Part shown: piece by piece, positions 44,338 through 52,833 of the stretch | Layout of the letters: each line of letters begins with the position of its first letter | How positions within the stretch are numbered: the first letter of the stretch is position 1 | Assembly (NCBI RefSeq): GCF_019754935.1 | Contig: NZ_JAGSOA010000003.1 | Location: 248,001-312,000, forward strand | Length of the DNA stretch: 64,000 nucleotides | Source: Corynebacterium parakroppenstedtii | GTDB taxonomy: Bacteria; Actinomycetota; Actinomycetes; Mycobacteriales; Mycobacteriaceae | Direction of reading: 5' to 3' | Program-made: the position numbers and the translations under genes | The notes under the pieces: generated by a model | What the model saw: only the letters and a program-made list of their open reading frames with translations | Databases searched by the model: none | Told to the model about the DNA's origin: nothing

Positions 44338-45867
44338 TCATTTGCCGACCGGCCGGGTAATACCTGGTCGCGGAACATCCGGCCGAGGACCACCCTGCCG
44401 GAGAGAATCCGACCGCGGAGCACCAGCACGTGAAGCGCCCGGGCGTAACGACGACGCCATCTCCATATGAGCAAGAGCCTCCTGCAACGCCACCGTCCGC
44501 AAACCCCCTGACCGCAGGCGTTTCACTCGTTTTTCCTCCGCGTGACTAGTCACCCGACGTGCATGATCAATCCACTGATCGCGTGCTAATGCCAGCGCAT
44601 CCGCGCCGCCCACCCGTCGAAAATTATTCTGAAGCTGCTGGTGTCGCATGTAACTGACCACAATCGCGCAGAACAAGCCGAACGCAATTCCCAGACTGAT
44701 TGAGACCCCGAACGCGGTCCCCACTAGGGGCATCACCACCACCCGAGCCACCCCGAGACCAAGGCTGATCCCAACGGAAATGATCAAGATTCGTTCCGTC
44801 ACGCTCGCTTCCGGCGGATCGAAGGGCACATCTATATATGGCACTGGCTCCGTGCCGGCGGGCCGGTCATCATTCAGCTGATCCGTGGCGGCATCAATAA
44901 TCTCGGGCAATTCTTTCGGGTCAAGGCATGAGCGCCAGGCCGATGATGCCGACCGATACGCATCCTGAACAGCGCGATCCATCATCGCCCGGCAATTTTG
45001 GTTCGTGACAGTCATACTGTCCCGGCGCTGTTTTTCCTCTGTGTGCAACCAATTTCTCAAGATGCTCGAGGGAAGCAGCACACGTGGCGAAACGTTGTAT
45101 GTGAGTTTCTTCTCAGGAACGCGGACGACACCAATATCAGAGAGGACAGCCGTCGTCGCCGAGCTTGGCGTCGATGTCGATACCCCCGATGAAGGAACCG
45201 GCAATGTGTAATACTCTTCCACGTCGTCGGTGACATCATCAGTGGCCTCAGCGGCCGGAGCGTGATCAGAATTATCCGTACCACGAACTACATCACTGTT
45301 GCCGGGATTGCTCGCTCTATCACTTCTGCCTGGATTATCCGCCGTCGACGATGCCACGAGTTCTTGCGCGTACCGGTGGCATACCGTCATCAACTCATAA
45401 TCGGAATAACAAATCGGGATGCCTTCCCAGTCACGTGGCAACTGCTTGCCATCACCAGGAAAAAACAGGGCACCAGCCGAACCTGCAGAAAGCGCTCCAT
45501 CAGGCGTCGAGAGAATCACAACATGATCCACGGCGCGGCGAACAGCCTCAAGAATGCGCTGATCCTTATCGGGAATAATCGTGTGCGCGGCGGGCGGCAC
45601 CACGGCCACAACAACATCAGGTTGCACCTCGGGGCCAGCAGCAATAGCGACCTCCCAGGTCACATTTTCAGGGTCACCAGGGAAACCACCACGTACGGCA
45701 GCCTCCACCACACCAGCTACTCGAGGGAGCGCCGCCACGTCCGGCCCGATAATGCTGACGACGAAATGTCGTTCTCCCCCATCGTGTCTTCCATCAATCG
45801 GCCCGATGCCGTCCGATTCGGGAACACCCGTCCACGATGTTTGTTGAGGAACCGCAGGCGCGCTCAT
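44338..45867 (-). CDS. Membrane protein of unknown function between pck and trmB
   Basis: A 509-residue protein. The N-terminal part (about 30-155) has an alternating alpha/beta look (FVVSIIGPDVAALPRVAG; PDVVVAVVPPAAHT; VDHVVILSTPDGALSAGS) that resembles a degenerate P-loop or Rossmann domain without a clear nucleotide motif. A disordered Asp/Ser-rich linker, a helical region and two close hydrophobic segments (about 365-415) follow, then a basic Arg/Pro-rich tail. Mycobacteria also carry uncharacterised genes between pckA and trmB, but I cannot establish homology. The ATG overlaps the stop of the preceding 72-residue gene (ATGA). Confidence 0.72.
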   Translation of the reverse strand: MSAPAVPQQTSWTGVPESDGIGPIDGRHDGGERHFVVSIIGPDVAALPRVAGVVEAAVRGGFPGDPENVTWEVAIAAGPEVQPDVVVAVVPPAAHTIIPDKDQRILEAVRRAVDHVVILSTPDGALSAGSAGALFFPGDGKQLPRDWEGIPICYSDYELMTVCHRYAQELVASSTADNPGRSDRASNPGNSDVVRGTDNSDHAPAAEATDDVTDDVEEYYTLPVPSSGVSTSTPSSATTAVLSDIGVVRVPEKKLTYNVSPRVLLPSSILRNWLHTEEKQRRDSMTVTNQNCRAMMDRAVQDAYRSASSAWRSCLDPKELPEIIDAATDQLNDDRPAGTEPVPYIDVPFDPPEASVTERILIISVGISLGLGVARVVVMPLVGTAFGVSISLGIAFGLFCAIVVSYMRHQQLQNNFRRVGGADALALARDQWIDHARRVTSHAEEKRVKRLRSGGLRTVALQEALAHMEMASSLRPGASRAGAPRSDSLRQGGPRPDVPRPGITRPVGK

Positions 45868-46082
45868 GCGGCACCACCCACCTGACCGTCGATAATCTCT
45901 TGTATTCGATCACGCATCGCAGGATCTACCGCAGCACTCTGTTCCAAAGCGGTCGAGACCTCCGATGGGGAGTTCACATGAGTTACAGCGTGGTCAAAAA
46001 AGCGTCGGGCCTCGCTATTGCTATGCGGATACGACATTTGAATAAAACGGATGAGCGACGAGACCGACATCTCCAGCTGCAT
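45864..46082 (-). CDS. Small hypothetical protein, 72 residues
   Basis: A helical, soluble, mildly acidic protein with no recognised domain. The ATG at 46082 follows AGGGGGG at good spacing, and its stop overlaps the start of the 509-residue membrane protein by four bases. The two are therefore translationally coupled, and this gene is probably a small partner of that protein. Confidence 0.65.
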   Translation of the reverse strand: MQLEMSVSSLIRFIQMSYPHSNSEARRFFDHAVTHVNSPSEVSTALEQSAAVDPAMRDRIQEIIDGQVGGAA

Positions 46083-46096
46083 ACTGTCCCCCCTGA

Positions 46097-46216
46097 TTAA
46101 TGAGTGATTAATGTGCCGCGCCCATCCCCTGGCGCAGCATAATGCTCAATTGTGTGCGCCCATATTATGACCAGGATCCACACGGCTATCAACCCTAATG
46201 GAAAAATTCCCCACAT
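46097..46216 (-). CDS. Possible 39-residue single-pass membrane protein
   Basis: A short frame starting at the ATG at 46216. It begins with a hydrophobic helix (IFPLGLIAVWILVIIWAHTI) and ends in a short polar tail. It stops 14 bases before the 72-residue gene, in the same direction, with a G-rich (GTGGGG) but imperfect ribosome binding site. It would make the cluster small-TM, 72-residue, 509-residue and DUF6802-like. The frame could be read further upstream without support. Evidence is position and hydrophobicity only. Confidence 0.42.
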   Translation of the reverse strand: MWGIFPLGLIAVWILVIIWAHTIEHYAAPGDGRGTLITH

Positions 46217-46335
46217 AATCCCCACGCAATCCTCAGATAATTCAGAGCAACTCCCCAGAAAAAGTGGTCGTGAGGCTCGAAACACGGTCGGCGAAAGATT
46301 GATTAAAGGTAGGCCTCCCTGGCAAAATAAGCCCG

Positions 46336-47088
46336 ATGTCCACGAATCTTGAAGGCCCAATTGGTGAGCTCCCCCACGGTCGGCCCCCGCAAACCGTCGT
46401 CAACGATGGTCGCGATTACCCCCGACTAGGAACCGTGAGCTTCCGACGAGGAACACTGACACTCCGTCAGCAAGAACTGTGGGACGAGAAATGGCCAACC
46501 TACGGCCGCGTCCTCGATGACGCTGTTATTGATACCGACAGCTGGTTCGGCCGGCCCGCCCCCACCATTCTCGAAATCGGATCGGGGACGGGAACGTCGA
46601 CAGTAGCTATGGCCTCCCGCGAACCCGACTTCAATGTCATCGCGGTTGACCTCTATAAACCCGGGCTCGCGAAACTACTCGGCGCCTTCATCCGGGAAGA
46701 CCTCACCAATATCAGGATGGTTCGTGGCGATGGCGTGGAAGTTCTCCATCGCATGATTGCGCCCGAGTCGCTATTAGGGGTGCGAATCTTTTTCCCCGAC
46801 CCCTGGCCCAAAGCGCGCCATCACAAACGTCGCATCATACAGTCAGGAACACTGCATTTGATTGCATCCCGGCTCAAACCCGGCGGGGTACTCCACGTCG
46901 CCACCGATCACGCCGGCTATGCCGAGTGGATCGACGAACGCGTCGACGTGGAACCGCTCCTTGAGTACAAGGGCTGGCCGTGGGATGAGTCCCCGATCCT
47001 GACCGACCGGCAGCTCACCACGAAATTTGAAAACCGTGGGCTTAGCATGGATCACACAATCAGGGAATACTTGTGGAGGCGGAAGTGA
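46336..47088 (+). CDS. trmB: tRNA (guanine-N7-)-methyltransferase TrmB
   Basis: It methylates G46 in the variable loop of tRNA using S-adenosylmethionine. The protein has 250 residues. The SAM motif is [16 protein letters not shown], followed by [13 protein letters not shown], and the TrmB signature [15 protein letters not shown]. The C-terminal [12 protein letters not shown] is also typical. The ATG at 46336 has no strong ribosome binding site nearby. The stop overlaps the NYN gene start. Confidence 0.96.
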   Translation: MSTNLEGPIGELPHGRPPQTVVNDGRDYPRLGTVSFRRGTLTLRQQELWDEKWPTYGRVLDDAVIDTDSWFGRPAPTILEIGSGTGTSTVAMASREPDFNVIAVDLYKPGLAKLLGAFIREDLTNIRMVRGDGVEVLHRMIAPESLLGVRIFFPDPWPKARHHKRRIIQSGTLHLIASRLKPGGVLHVATDHAGYAEWIDERVDVEPLLEYKGWPWDESPILTDRQLTTKFENRGLSMDHTIREYLWRRK

Positions 47089-47771
47089 CCAACCACGCAA
47101 ACACCACATCCCGGGGCCATTCATATTCAGCAGTACCCGACGAGACCCCGTCGGCACTGCTTATTTGGGATGCACCCAATATCGACATGGGCCTCGGATC
47201 GATTCTCGGTGGACGACCAAGCTCTGCCTACCGTCCTCGCTTCGACTCGCTGGGACAATGGCTGATCAACGAGGCAGACCAGCTCAACGCTTCCCGCGAC
47301 GAACAGATCGAACCGGAAGCCACGGTGTTCACCAACATCATGCCGGGGTCCGCAGACTCGATCCGCCCGTGGATCGACGCGCTCCGCAATCTCGGTTTCG
47401 CCGTGTTTGCCAAACCCAAGCTTTTCGACGACACCGACGTCGATCCGGACATGCTGGCGCACATCAACCGTCGGTACGACGAGGGTGTACTGCGCTCGGT
47501 GTATGTCGCCAGCGCTGACGGCAGAAATTTTCAACCACGCTTGGAAGAATTGGCCGCCGAGGGTATTGACGTTGCCGTGCTGGGGTTTTATGAACACGCA
47601 ACCTGGGCGGTGATGAGCGAGGCGATACGCTTCGTCGACCTCGAAGACATCCCGGATATTTTCACCACGCCGTTGCCGCGAGTGAACCTCGATCGCCTCC
47701 CCGATGACGGCGCCTGGCTGCAGCCGTACCGCTCCCTCCGTTCCGTGAAATCGTCTCATCATGACAGCTAG
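47085..47771 (+). CDS. NYN-domain protein (PIN-like putative RNase), Rv0207c-type
   Basis: This 228-residue protein starts at the GTG at 47085, which overlaps the trmB stop (GTGA) with GGAGG upstream. The NYN/PIN-like core begins with [15 protein letters not shown], where the Asp is a likely metal ligand, and continues with [20 protein letters not shown] and [18 protein letters not shown]. Proteins of this fold cleave RNA with Mg ions; the target is unknown. In mycobacteria the trmB-NYN pair is followed by mmpL3; here a flippase-like gene follows instead. Confidence 0.87.
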   Translation: MTNHANTTSRGHSYSAVPDETPSALLIWDAPNIDMGLGSILGGRPSSAYRPRFDSLGQWLINEADQLNASRDEQIEPEATVFTNIMPGSADSIRPWIDALRNLGFAVFAKPKLFDDTDVDPDMLAHINRRYDEGVLRSVYVASADGRNFQPRLEELAAEGIDVAVLGFYEHATWAVMSEAIRFVDLEDIPDIFTTPLPRVNLDRLPDDGAWLQPYRSLRSVKSSHHDS

Positions 47772-47790
47772 TCGTGAGGGAGCTGAGGCC

Positions 47791-48996
47791 ATGACTATCG
47801 AAGCGGGAACACCCGGACGGAAAACCGAGGTCACTACGGGTACAGAGGACACCGCTGAAGATACAGTGCTTGCCGACGTGCAGTCAGCCGCGGAGACCAC
47901 CGTCGCCCCCAAGGAACAGGCATCGCGCAGATCTCGCACCGCAGGAAGCGTCAAGGTGCAGCCTCTCCCCTGGTGGCGGCGAGCGCTTTCCCTGATGCGT
48001 CACCCTCTTGTCCGGTTAGTGTTCTTCCTTGCTGTGGTCGTTGCCCTCACAATGATCGGCCGGGGAAGCATCGACTTCGTGTCGGAGGGGCTGGGCTACA
48101 TCGGGTCGGCCAACACCACGTGGATCATCGTCGGGATCGCATTCATCGGCGTATCCATCCTGGCCATGGGCGAACTCATGTACGTCCTTTTACGTAGCGC
48201 TGGGGTTCCCTGCAAGCGGTCCAGTGTCTACGCCCTCACTCTGACGTCAAACTCCGTGTCCGCCACTTTCCCTGGCGGTCCTGCGATTTCGTTAGCGATG
48301 ATTTTCCGTGAGCAGCATAAATGGGGAGCGTCCTCAGTGATTGCCAGCTGGTACATGGTGATCTCCGGTGTGATCGCGTCGGGAGTGCTTGCTCTCTACG
48401 GGCTCACCGCGTTCTATTTCTTAGGTGCCAAGGTGAACCCGTGGACACTCGTGATCTCTCTCACCGCGGTCGTCGTCGTGTTACTTGTTGTGAAATGGCT
48501 GGCGGCGCACCTGTCTCACGTCGAACGCGTTGTCGTCAAGATCCTACGAAAGGTCAACCATTACCGGGGCAAGCCTCTCAACACGGGAATCGACAAAGCG
48601 CGTGAAAGCATTAAGACCCTCAGCAGTGTTGACCTGCCGTTACCGAAGCTCGCATTGGCGGCCGTGTGGTCGGCCGTGAACTGGGGGGCCGATTGCCTCT
48701 GCCTCCTTGTTTGCCTGTGGGCAGTCGGAGCGCATCCGAATGTGGCGTCGGTTGTTCTTGCGTTCGTGACCGCCAAGATTGTGGGAACTGCGCAGGTCAC
48801 GCCGGGTGGGTTGGGGCCCGTTGAGGCGACGATCGTCGGCACCCTCGTCGCCACCGGTATGACGTCGGCAACCGCGCTTGCTGCCACCATTATTTTCAGA
48901 ATGATTTCGTTCATTCTCCTCGCCGCTGTGGGCTGGATCATTTTCCTCATTCAATATGCGGGCCCGAAACGCGCGATGATGTTGGGGCGGTCCTGA
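47791..48996 (+). CDS. Flippase-like membrane protein (YbhN / LPG synthase TM-domain family)
   Basis: This 401-residue protein starts at the ATG at 47791 with GGGAG eight bases upstream; an earlier in-frame ATG at 47761 overlaps the NYN gene and lacks a ribosome binding site. A hydrophilic N-terminus (about 1-60) is followed by eight or so hydrophobic segments. Family signs are VYALTLTSNSVSATFPGGPAISLAMIFREQ and VTAKIVGTAQVTPGGLGPVEATIVGTLVA. Members move lipid-linked substrates across the membrane or support lipid aminoacylation. The size and setting match the Rv0204c-type gene that accompanies mmpL3 in mycobacteria. Confidence 0.85.
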   Translation: MTIEAGTPGRKTEVTTGTEDTAEDTVLADVQSAAETTVAPKEQASRRSRTAGSVKVQPLPWWRRALSLMRHPLVRLVFFLAVVVALTMIGRGSIDFVSEGLGYIGSANTTWIIVGIAFIGVSILAMGELMYVLLRSAGVPCKRSSVYALTLTSNSVSATFPGGPAISLAMIFREQHKWGASSVIASWYMVISGVIASGVLALYGLTAFYFLGAKVNPWTLVISLTAVVVVLLVVKWLAAHLSHVERVVVKILRKVNHYRGKPLNTGIDKARESIKTLSSVDLPLPKLALAAVWSAVNWGADCLCLLVCLWAVGAHPNVASVVLAFVTAKIVGTAQVTPGGLGPVEATIVGTLVATGMTSATALAATIIFRMISFILLAAVGWIIFLIQYAGPKRAMMLGRS

Positions 48997-49103
48997 GGAA
49001 TCGCACGTCAACCTCATACAGTACGGACACACTAAAAACGCACTGACGATACTGACAATAGAGGCGCTAGATAATGGCGCAATACTAAGGATTGGAGTTC
49101 ATC

Positions 49104-49595
49104 ATGTCACAGTCCGCTTCTCCGGGATCCGAGACTGACCCAAACCGTGCACCAGGCACGCAGGTGAGCTACGTGCAGGCAGCTGTGATGGACATCATCG
49201 CAGTTCTGCTCTTCGCACTGCTTGCGCGGATCGCCCACAATTCACCTGAATTGCCATTCAGTTGGGGCGGTGTCCTCGCTACTGCTTGGCCATTCTTGCT
49301 CGGCGCGGCCGCCGGGTTCGGTGTCATGGCCATCCTCCGCCGCCCCGCCGGCACTGTAATCCCGTTCGGTATTGCTGTGTGGATTCCCGCCGTCATTGTG
49401 GGCCTCACGATTTGGGGTTTCCACCACAGCAAAGTCCCGCACTGGTCATTCATCATCGTGGCGACGGTAACGTCGGCGATTTTTATCCTCGGGTGGAGGG
49501 GTCTTACTCGGCTCTCTGCGTCGCGCGCACACAAGAGGCGTGAGCGTCGACAAGCTCTTATCGACGCCGAAGAAAAGCACAAAGCCGACAAGTGA
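49104..49595 (+). CDS. DUF3054 family membrane protein
   Basis: This 163-residue protein has four hydrophobic helices after a short polar N-terminus. Features such as MDIIAVLLFALLARIAHNS, WPFLLGAAAGFGVMAILRRPAGTVIPFGIAVWI and IFILGWRGLTRL fit the DUF3054 family of small actinobacterial membrane proteins. The C-terminal tail is basic. I start at the ATG at 49104, six bases after GGAG. Function unknown. It is conserved near mycolate-related genes in corynebacteria, but those genes are absent here. Confidence 0.85.
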   Translation: MSQSASPGSETDPNRAPGTQVSYVQAAVMDIIAVLLFALLARIAHNSPELPFSWGGVLATAWPFLLGAAAGFGVMAILRRPAGTVIPFGIAVWIPAVIVGLTIWGFHHSKVPHWSFIIVATVTSAIFILGWRGLTRLSASRAHKRRERRQALIDAEEKHKADK

Positions 49596-49612
49596 CGAGT
49601 AAATAAATGACC

Positions 49613-49638
49613 CCGCTATGCATGGCGAGAAATAGCGG
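49613..49638 (+). terminator. Short hairpin between DUF3054 and POT genes
   Basis: CCGCTAT pairs with ATAGCGG over a 12-base loop. It ends 17 bases before the POT start codon. There is no T run; it may be a weak terminator of the DUF3054 transcript or a leader hairpin for the transporter. Confidence 0.4.
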
Positions 49639-49655
49639 AGTGCTTCAATAGTTGT

Positions 49656-51158
49656 ATGTCACATACCGACCCGGCCCAAGGATCCACCGGATCCACCCTT
49701 GCTGGACGCGGAGAAACCACCTCCAAAAAATTCTTCGGCCACCCGTGGGGGTTGGCGAACCTCTTCGGAGTGGAGATGTGGGAGCGCTTCAGCTTCTACG
49801 GGCTACAAGGCCTTGCTCTCTTCTACCTGTATCACAGCACCGACGACGGCGGGCTGGGCATGTCCGAAAGCCTGGCAACGTCAATCGTCGGTGCCTATGG
49901 TGGTGCGGTTTTCCTCGCCTCGATCGGTGGTGCGTGGATTTCTGACCGTGTCCTCGGGGCAGAAAAGACACTGTTTTATTCGGCGGTGCTTATCATGTTG
50001 GGGCACATGTCGCTTGCTCTTCTGCCCGGCTTCACTGGACTGATCATTGGTCTTGTCCTGGTTGCGGTGGGGTCAGGTGCCCTGAAAACGGCGAATTCCG
50101 CGATGGTCGGAACTTTATACGAAGAGGGCGACCCCAAACGCGATGGCGGTTTTTCGTTGTTCTACATGGGCGTGAACATCGGTGCCTTGATTGGCCCTCT
50201 GGTGACAGGCGCCCTATGGAAGCAGATGGGTTTCCACTGGGGCTTCGGAGCAGCTGCGGTTGGTATGGCTTTGGGCCTTATTCAGTACATCCTGATGAGG
50301 AAGACCACGTTGCAGAATGCTGGCGCCAAAGCTCCGAATCCTTTGCTGCCTGATGAACGCGTCAAGTCGTGGGGTGGGGTCATCGCGTTGACGGTCATCA
50401 TTGTTGGGCTTGCTCTACTCTTTCCCACTTCTCAATTGTCGACGTATGTTGCGGTCATTGCGATTGTCGCCGCAGTTTATTTCTGGCAGGAAATGTACCG
50501 TTCTTCATTGGTGAATCGGACGGAACGCCATCGTCTGTTGGGGTTTATTCCGATGTTCCTGGCCGCTTGCGTGTTTTGGTCGATCTATCAGCAGCAGTTC
50601 ACGATGGTGGCAATGTATGCGGATAAGAAGCTGGACTTGAGTTGGGGTTTCATGGATACGCCGGCCTCATGGGTTCAGTCGATTAACCCGATCTTCATTA
50701 TTCTTTTAGCGCCGCTCTTCACGATTCTGTGGGATCGTCTGGGTACACGTCAGCCGTCTACTCCGGTGAAGTTTGGCGTGTCGGCCATTATGTTGGGGCT
50801 TGGTTTGGTTCCTTTCCTTTTCTTTGTGAGCTACGCCGACCATTCAACGCCCTACTACATGATTGTTGTAGTGCTCTTCCTCTTCACTGTGTCCGAGCTG
50901 TTGCTGTCTCCGGTGGGGTTGTCGATGTCCACGAAGCTTGCGCCGCGTGCGTATCCGGCACGGATGGTGGCGATGTGGAATCTGACCTCCGCTGTGGGTA
51001 CGGCTTTAGCAGGTACGCTGGCTGGCTTCTACAATCCGGAGTCCGCACATGATTCCACGATCTATTTCATAACAATGATCTGCGTGTGCGTGGTGATCGG
51101 AGCCATCATTCTGGCGGTATCGAAGCCCATTGTGAAGCTCTTCGATGGTGTGAAATAG
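49656..51158 (+). CDS. POT family proton-dependent oligopeptide transporter
   Basis: This 500-residue carrier has about fourteen hydrophobic segments. POT signatures include GVEMWERFSFYGLQGLALFYL in helix 1 (the ExxERFxYY-type proton-coupling motif), GGAWISDRVLGAEKTLF and FSLFYMGVNIGALIGPLVTGAL. The CVFWSIYQQQFTMVAMYAD segment and late helices are also typical. It imports di- and tripeptides with protons. The ATG at 49656 lacks a clear ribosome binding site, so a leaderless message or a different start is possible. Amino acids gained could feed PutA, AlaT and the C4 pathways encoded in this window. Confidence 0.94.
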   Translation: MSHTDPAQGSTGSTLAGRGETTSKKFFGHPWGLANLFGVEMWERFSFYGLQGLALFYLYHSTDDGGLGMSESLATSIVGAYGGAVFLASIGGAWISDRVLGAEKTLFYSAVLIMLGHMSLALLPGFTGLIIGLVLVAVGSGALKTANSAMVGTLYEEGDPKRDGGFSLFYMGVNIGALIGPLVTGALWKQMGFHWGFGAAAVGMALGLIQYILMRKTTLQNAGAKAPNPLLPDERVKSWGGVIALTVIIVGLALLFPTSQLSTYVAVIAIVAAVYFWQEMYRSSLVNRTERHRLLGFIPMFLAACVFWSIYQQQFTMVAMYADKKLDLSWGFMDTPASWVQSINPIFIILLAPLFTILWDRLGTRQPSTPVKFGVSAIMLGLGLVPFLFFVSYADHSTPYYMIVVVLFLFTVSELLLSPVGLSMSTKLAPRAYPARMVAMWNLTSAVGTALAGTLAGFYNPESAHDSTIYFITMICVCVVIGAIILAVSKPIVKLFDGVK

Positions 51159-51166
51159 GCGTATCG

Positions 51167-51224
51167 CCACCGCGGCAGTGTCCGCCCACATGGTGTCGTG
51201 GTAGTCCACTGCCTAACGGTGGCA
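51167..51224. terminator. Hairpin between convergent genes
   Basis: GCCACCGCGGCAGTG pairs with CACTGCC-taa-CGGTGGC around a 26-base loop in the 117-base gap between the converging POT and secreted-protein genes. It probably ends the POT transcript. No T run. Confidence 0.5.
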
Positions 51225-51275
51225 TCTAAGAGCCCTCATCCTCTTCGCGCTAGAACCCCTTTGTTCTGGCAGTTC

Positions 51276-52709
51276 TTACACTGACAGGTTGAGATTTACA
51301 CCGAGGGAGGCCTGCGCATTAATGCTGACCCCCAGCTGACCCTGTGATGCTGACGCACACGGCTTCTTTTCCGGTGCTGGCTTCTGGCATGGGTCCTGCT
51401 TCACCTGCTGCTGAACAGGGCAGTTCCCTTGCCCATTAGGGACATTACCGCTGTTAATGGCTGTCGAAACGTTACCGGCAATTGACAGACCAGCGTTGAT
51501 CAGGTTTGACGCGTTAGCGTTAACCGCTGCTGCAGCATTAGCCTTGACCGTTGCTGCGGCGTTGGCAATGTGCTGATTCACTGTTTCCTGAGCGGCCCGA
51601 ATGTCTTTCTCGGTAATGACATTCCTCTGGGCAATGGGCGTGCCCTTCTCTACCGTCCGCGACACGTTTTGGATGGGCGTTCCTTTTTCGATCGGGGTGC
51701 CCTTTTGAATCGGCGTCCCCTTCTCTACCGGGGCAGAGACCTGGGTGTTACGGTTCTGCTCAATAATGCGCTTCTGCATGCTCGTACGCTGCTGTTCAAC
51801 AGATTGTTCGGCAATCGTGGATGAGATGCTGCCCTTGACTCCCCACACAATTCCTGACTTACCAATGCCACTGATTGCTACAGCGGATTCATTCGTCGTG
51901 CTTCCATCTGCCTTCCAGGCGTGGCGGGCCGACGCAGTGATGCGCTGAGCATCCTTCTGCTGGATTGCGCCACGGTCCGGTGGGCATGAGCAATCGGCGC
52001 TCTTAGCCAGAGAAGCTCCCGGCGCGGCGATATGGCTAGCGATCCGGTTCTTGTAGTCCATGGCGAGTTTCGCTACCGCAGTCACGCCGATTGCGCTTTC
52101 GTTAGAGGCGGCTTCCGACTTAGCTCCGGCCTTAGACACTCCAACAGAGCACGGGCCGACGCCGATGCGTTGCACGTGGTCATTACGAACACCGCGAGCG
52201 CTATCTCCCGCGACAAGGTCTTTCCCACTGATCTCTTTCTGCGATAACTGCCGGTTAACCTGGACAGTTTGCGCGTCGTTACGTGTCTGCTGATCAATCT
52301 GTACAGCAGCACGCTGAGGTGCAGTAGCCTTCGGGAGAGTTGCAGTCGATTGCGGCGTCATGCGCGGGATCTGCTTTTGCTGTACGCGGATTCCCTGAGC
52401 GATGGACTGTTGTGTGCCTCCGCGTTCAGACGCTGAGATGACCGTTTGCGATTGTTTGGGTATTGCCTGCGCGGGTTCTGCCACCTGCTGATTCATCGTT
52501 TGCTGTGGCTTAACGGATACCGATTGCGGTTCGACAAATCCTCCGGCGAATGCAGCGGGAGCTGCTGCGGTGATGCCTACACACGCAATGCCCAAGCTCA
52601 TTGCTGGAACAGCGAAGGATGCGCGGTCCCCGATGCGCGTTTCACTATCCCTGTGCTTTCCGCGGTATCCCCGATGAGTTGCCCGCGAAGAGATTTGGTT
52701 ATCCCCCAT
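51276..52709 (-). CDS. Secreted Gln/Ala-rich protein with KGTPI repeats, unknown function
   Basis: From the ATG at 52709 it has 477 residues. A long n-region (1-30, with many Arg) precedes a signal-peptide core (PAMSLGIACVGITAAAPAAFA) with likely cleavage near residue 55. The mature part is rich in Gln, Ala, Ser and Asn. A middle region (about 185-320) has two similar stretches containing NESAIGVTAVAK and NESAVAISGIGK, with CSCPP between. Four copies of KGTPI follow (about 327-359), then an Ala/Asn-rich helix region and a Cys-containing tail (GNCP, DPC, KPC). No family recognised. It occupies the place where fadD32-pks13-accD4 stand in mycolate-producing relatives. A tRNA-like element lies just upstream. 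Confidence 0.72.
   Translation of the reverse strand: MGDNQISSRATHRGYRGKHRDSETRIGDRASFAVPAMSLGIACVGITAAAPAAFAGGFVEPQSVSVKPQQTMNQQVAEPAQAIPKQSQTVISASERGGTQQSIAQGIRVQQKQIPRMTPQSTATLPKATAPQRAAVQIDQQTRNDAQTVQVNRQLSQKEISGKDLVAGDSARGVRNDHVQRIGVGPCSVGVSKAGAKSEAASNESAIGVTAVAKLAMDYKNRIASHIAAPGASLAKSADCSCPPDRGAIQQKDAQRITASARHAWKADGSTTNESAVAISGIGKSGIVWGVKGSISSTIAEQSVEQQRTSMQKRIIEQNRNTQVSAPVEKGTPIQKGTPIEKGTPIQNVSRTVEKGTPIAQRNVITEKDIRAAQETVNQHIANAAATVKANAAAAVNANASNLINAGLSIAGNVSTAINSGNVPNGQGNCPVQQQVKQDPCQKPAPEKKPCASASQGQLGVSINAQASLGVNLNLSV
51632..51730 (-). repeat. Coding repeats specifying KGTPI
   Basis: Four copies of a (E/Q)KGTPI unit, three of them in direct succession and one after a short spacer, inside the secreted protein gene. 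The DNA copies differ at synonymous positions. Confidence 0.7.
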
Positions 52710-52733
52710 TGTATGTAATTCCCCTTTATTTCC

Positions 52734-52799
52734 TGGTGGCACGGGTTGGATCCCCAGCCCAAAGCGTGAAATGCTTGAGGCTCTGAGCTACACCATGCC
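52734..52799 (-). ncRNA. Compact tRNA-like element (tRNA-Glu-like, or degenerate tRNA)
   Basis: On the minus strand the sequence begins GGCATGG and ends CCGTGCC-A-CCA, giving a 7-bp acceptor stem with one G-T pair, a discriminator A and an encoded CCA. Just inside is TAGCTCAG, the usual tRNA D-arm start, but the D stem GCTC/GAGC closes on a single base. The middle holds AAGC-ATTTCAC-GCTT, an anticodon-like hairpin with TTC (Glu) in the right place; it can extend as CCTC/TGGG. The T arm GCTGG-GGAT-CCAAC is short and has one mismatch. At 66 bases it is about ten shorter than a tRNA. It could be a decayed tRNA gene or a functional tRNA mimic in a leader. Confidence 0.45.
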
Positions 52800-52804
52800 C
52801 ACCG

Positions 52805-52833
52805 TCATATGCTTATGAGCCTTGAGGTGACAA
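52805..52833 (-). promoter_or_regulatory. Sigma70-like promoter upstream of tRNA-like element
   Basis: TTGTCA, a 17-base spacer and ATATGA (or TATGAC with 18) on the minus strand. The predicted start falls six to seven bases on, at or next to the first base of the tRNA-like element. Confidence 0.5.

Noticed and set aside
51632..51730. CRISPR-like spaced repeats
   Set aside because: The repeats are in-frame KGTPI codons with no unique spacers and no cas genes nearby.
52734..52833. c-di-AMP (ydaO/yuaA) or other riboswitch upstream of the secreted protein
   Set aside because: A few G-rich words resemble the ydaO motif, but its conserved GUGAA and 3' segments are missing; the tRNA-like fold explains the pattern better.
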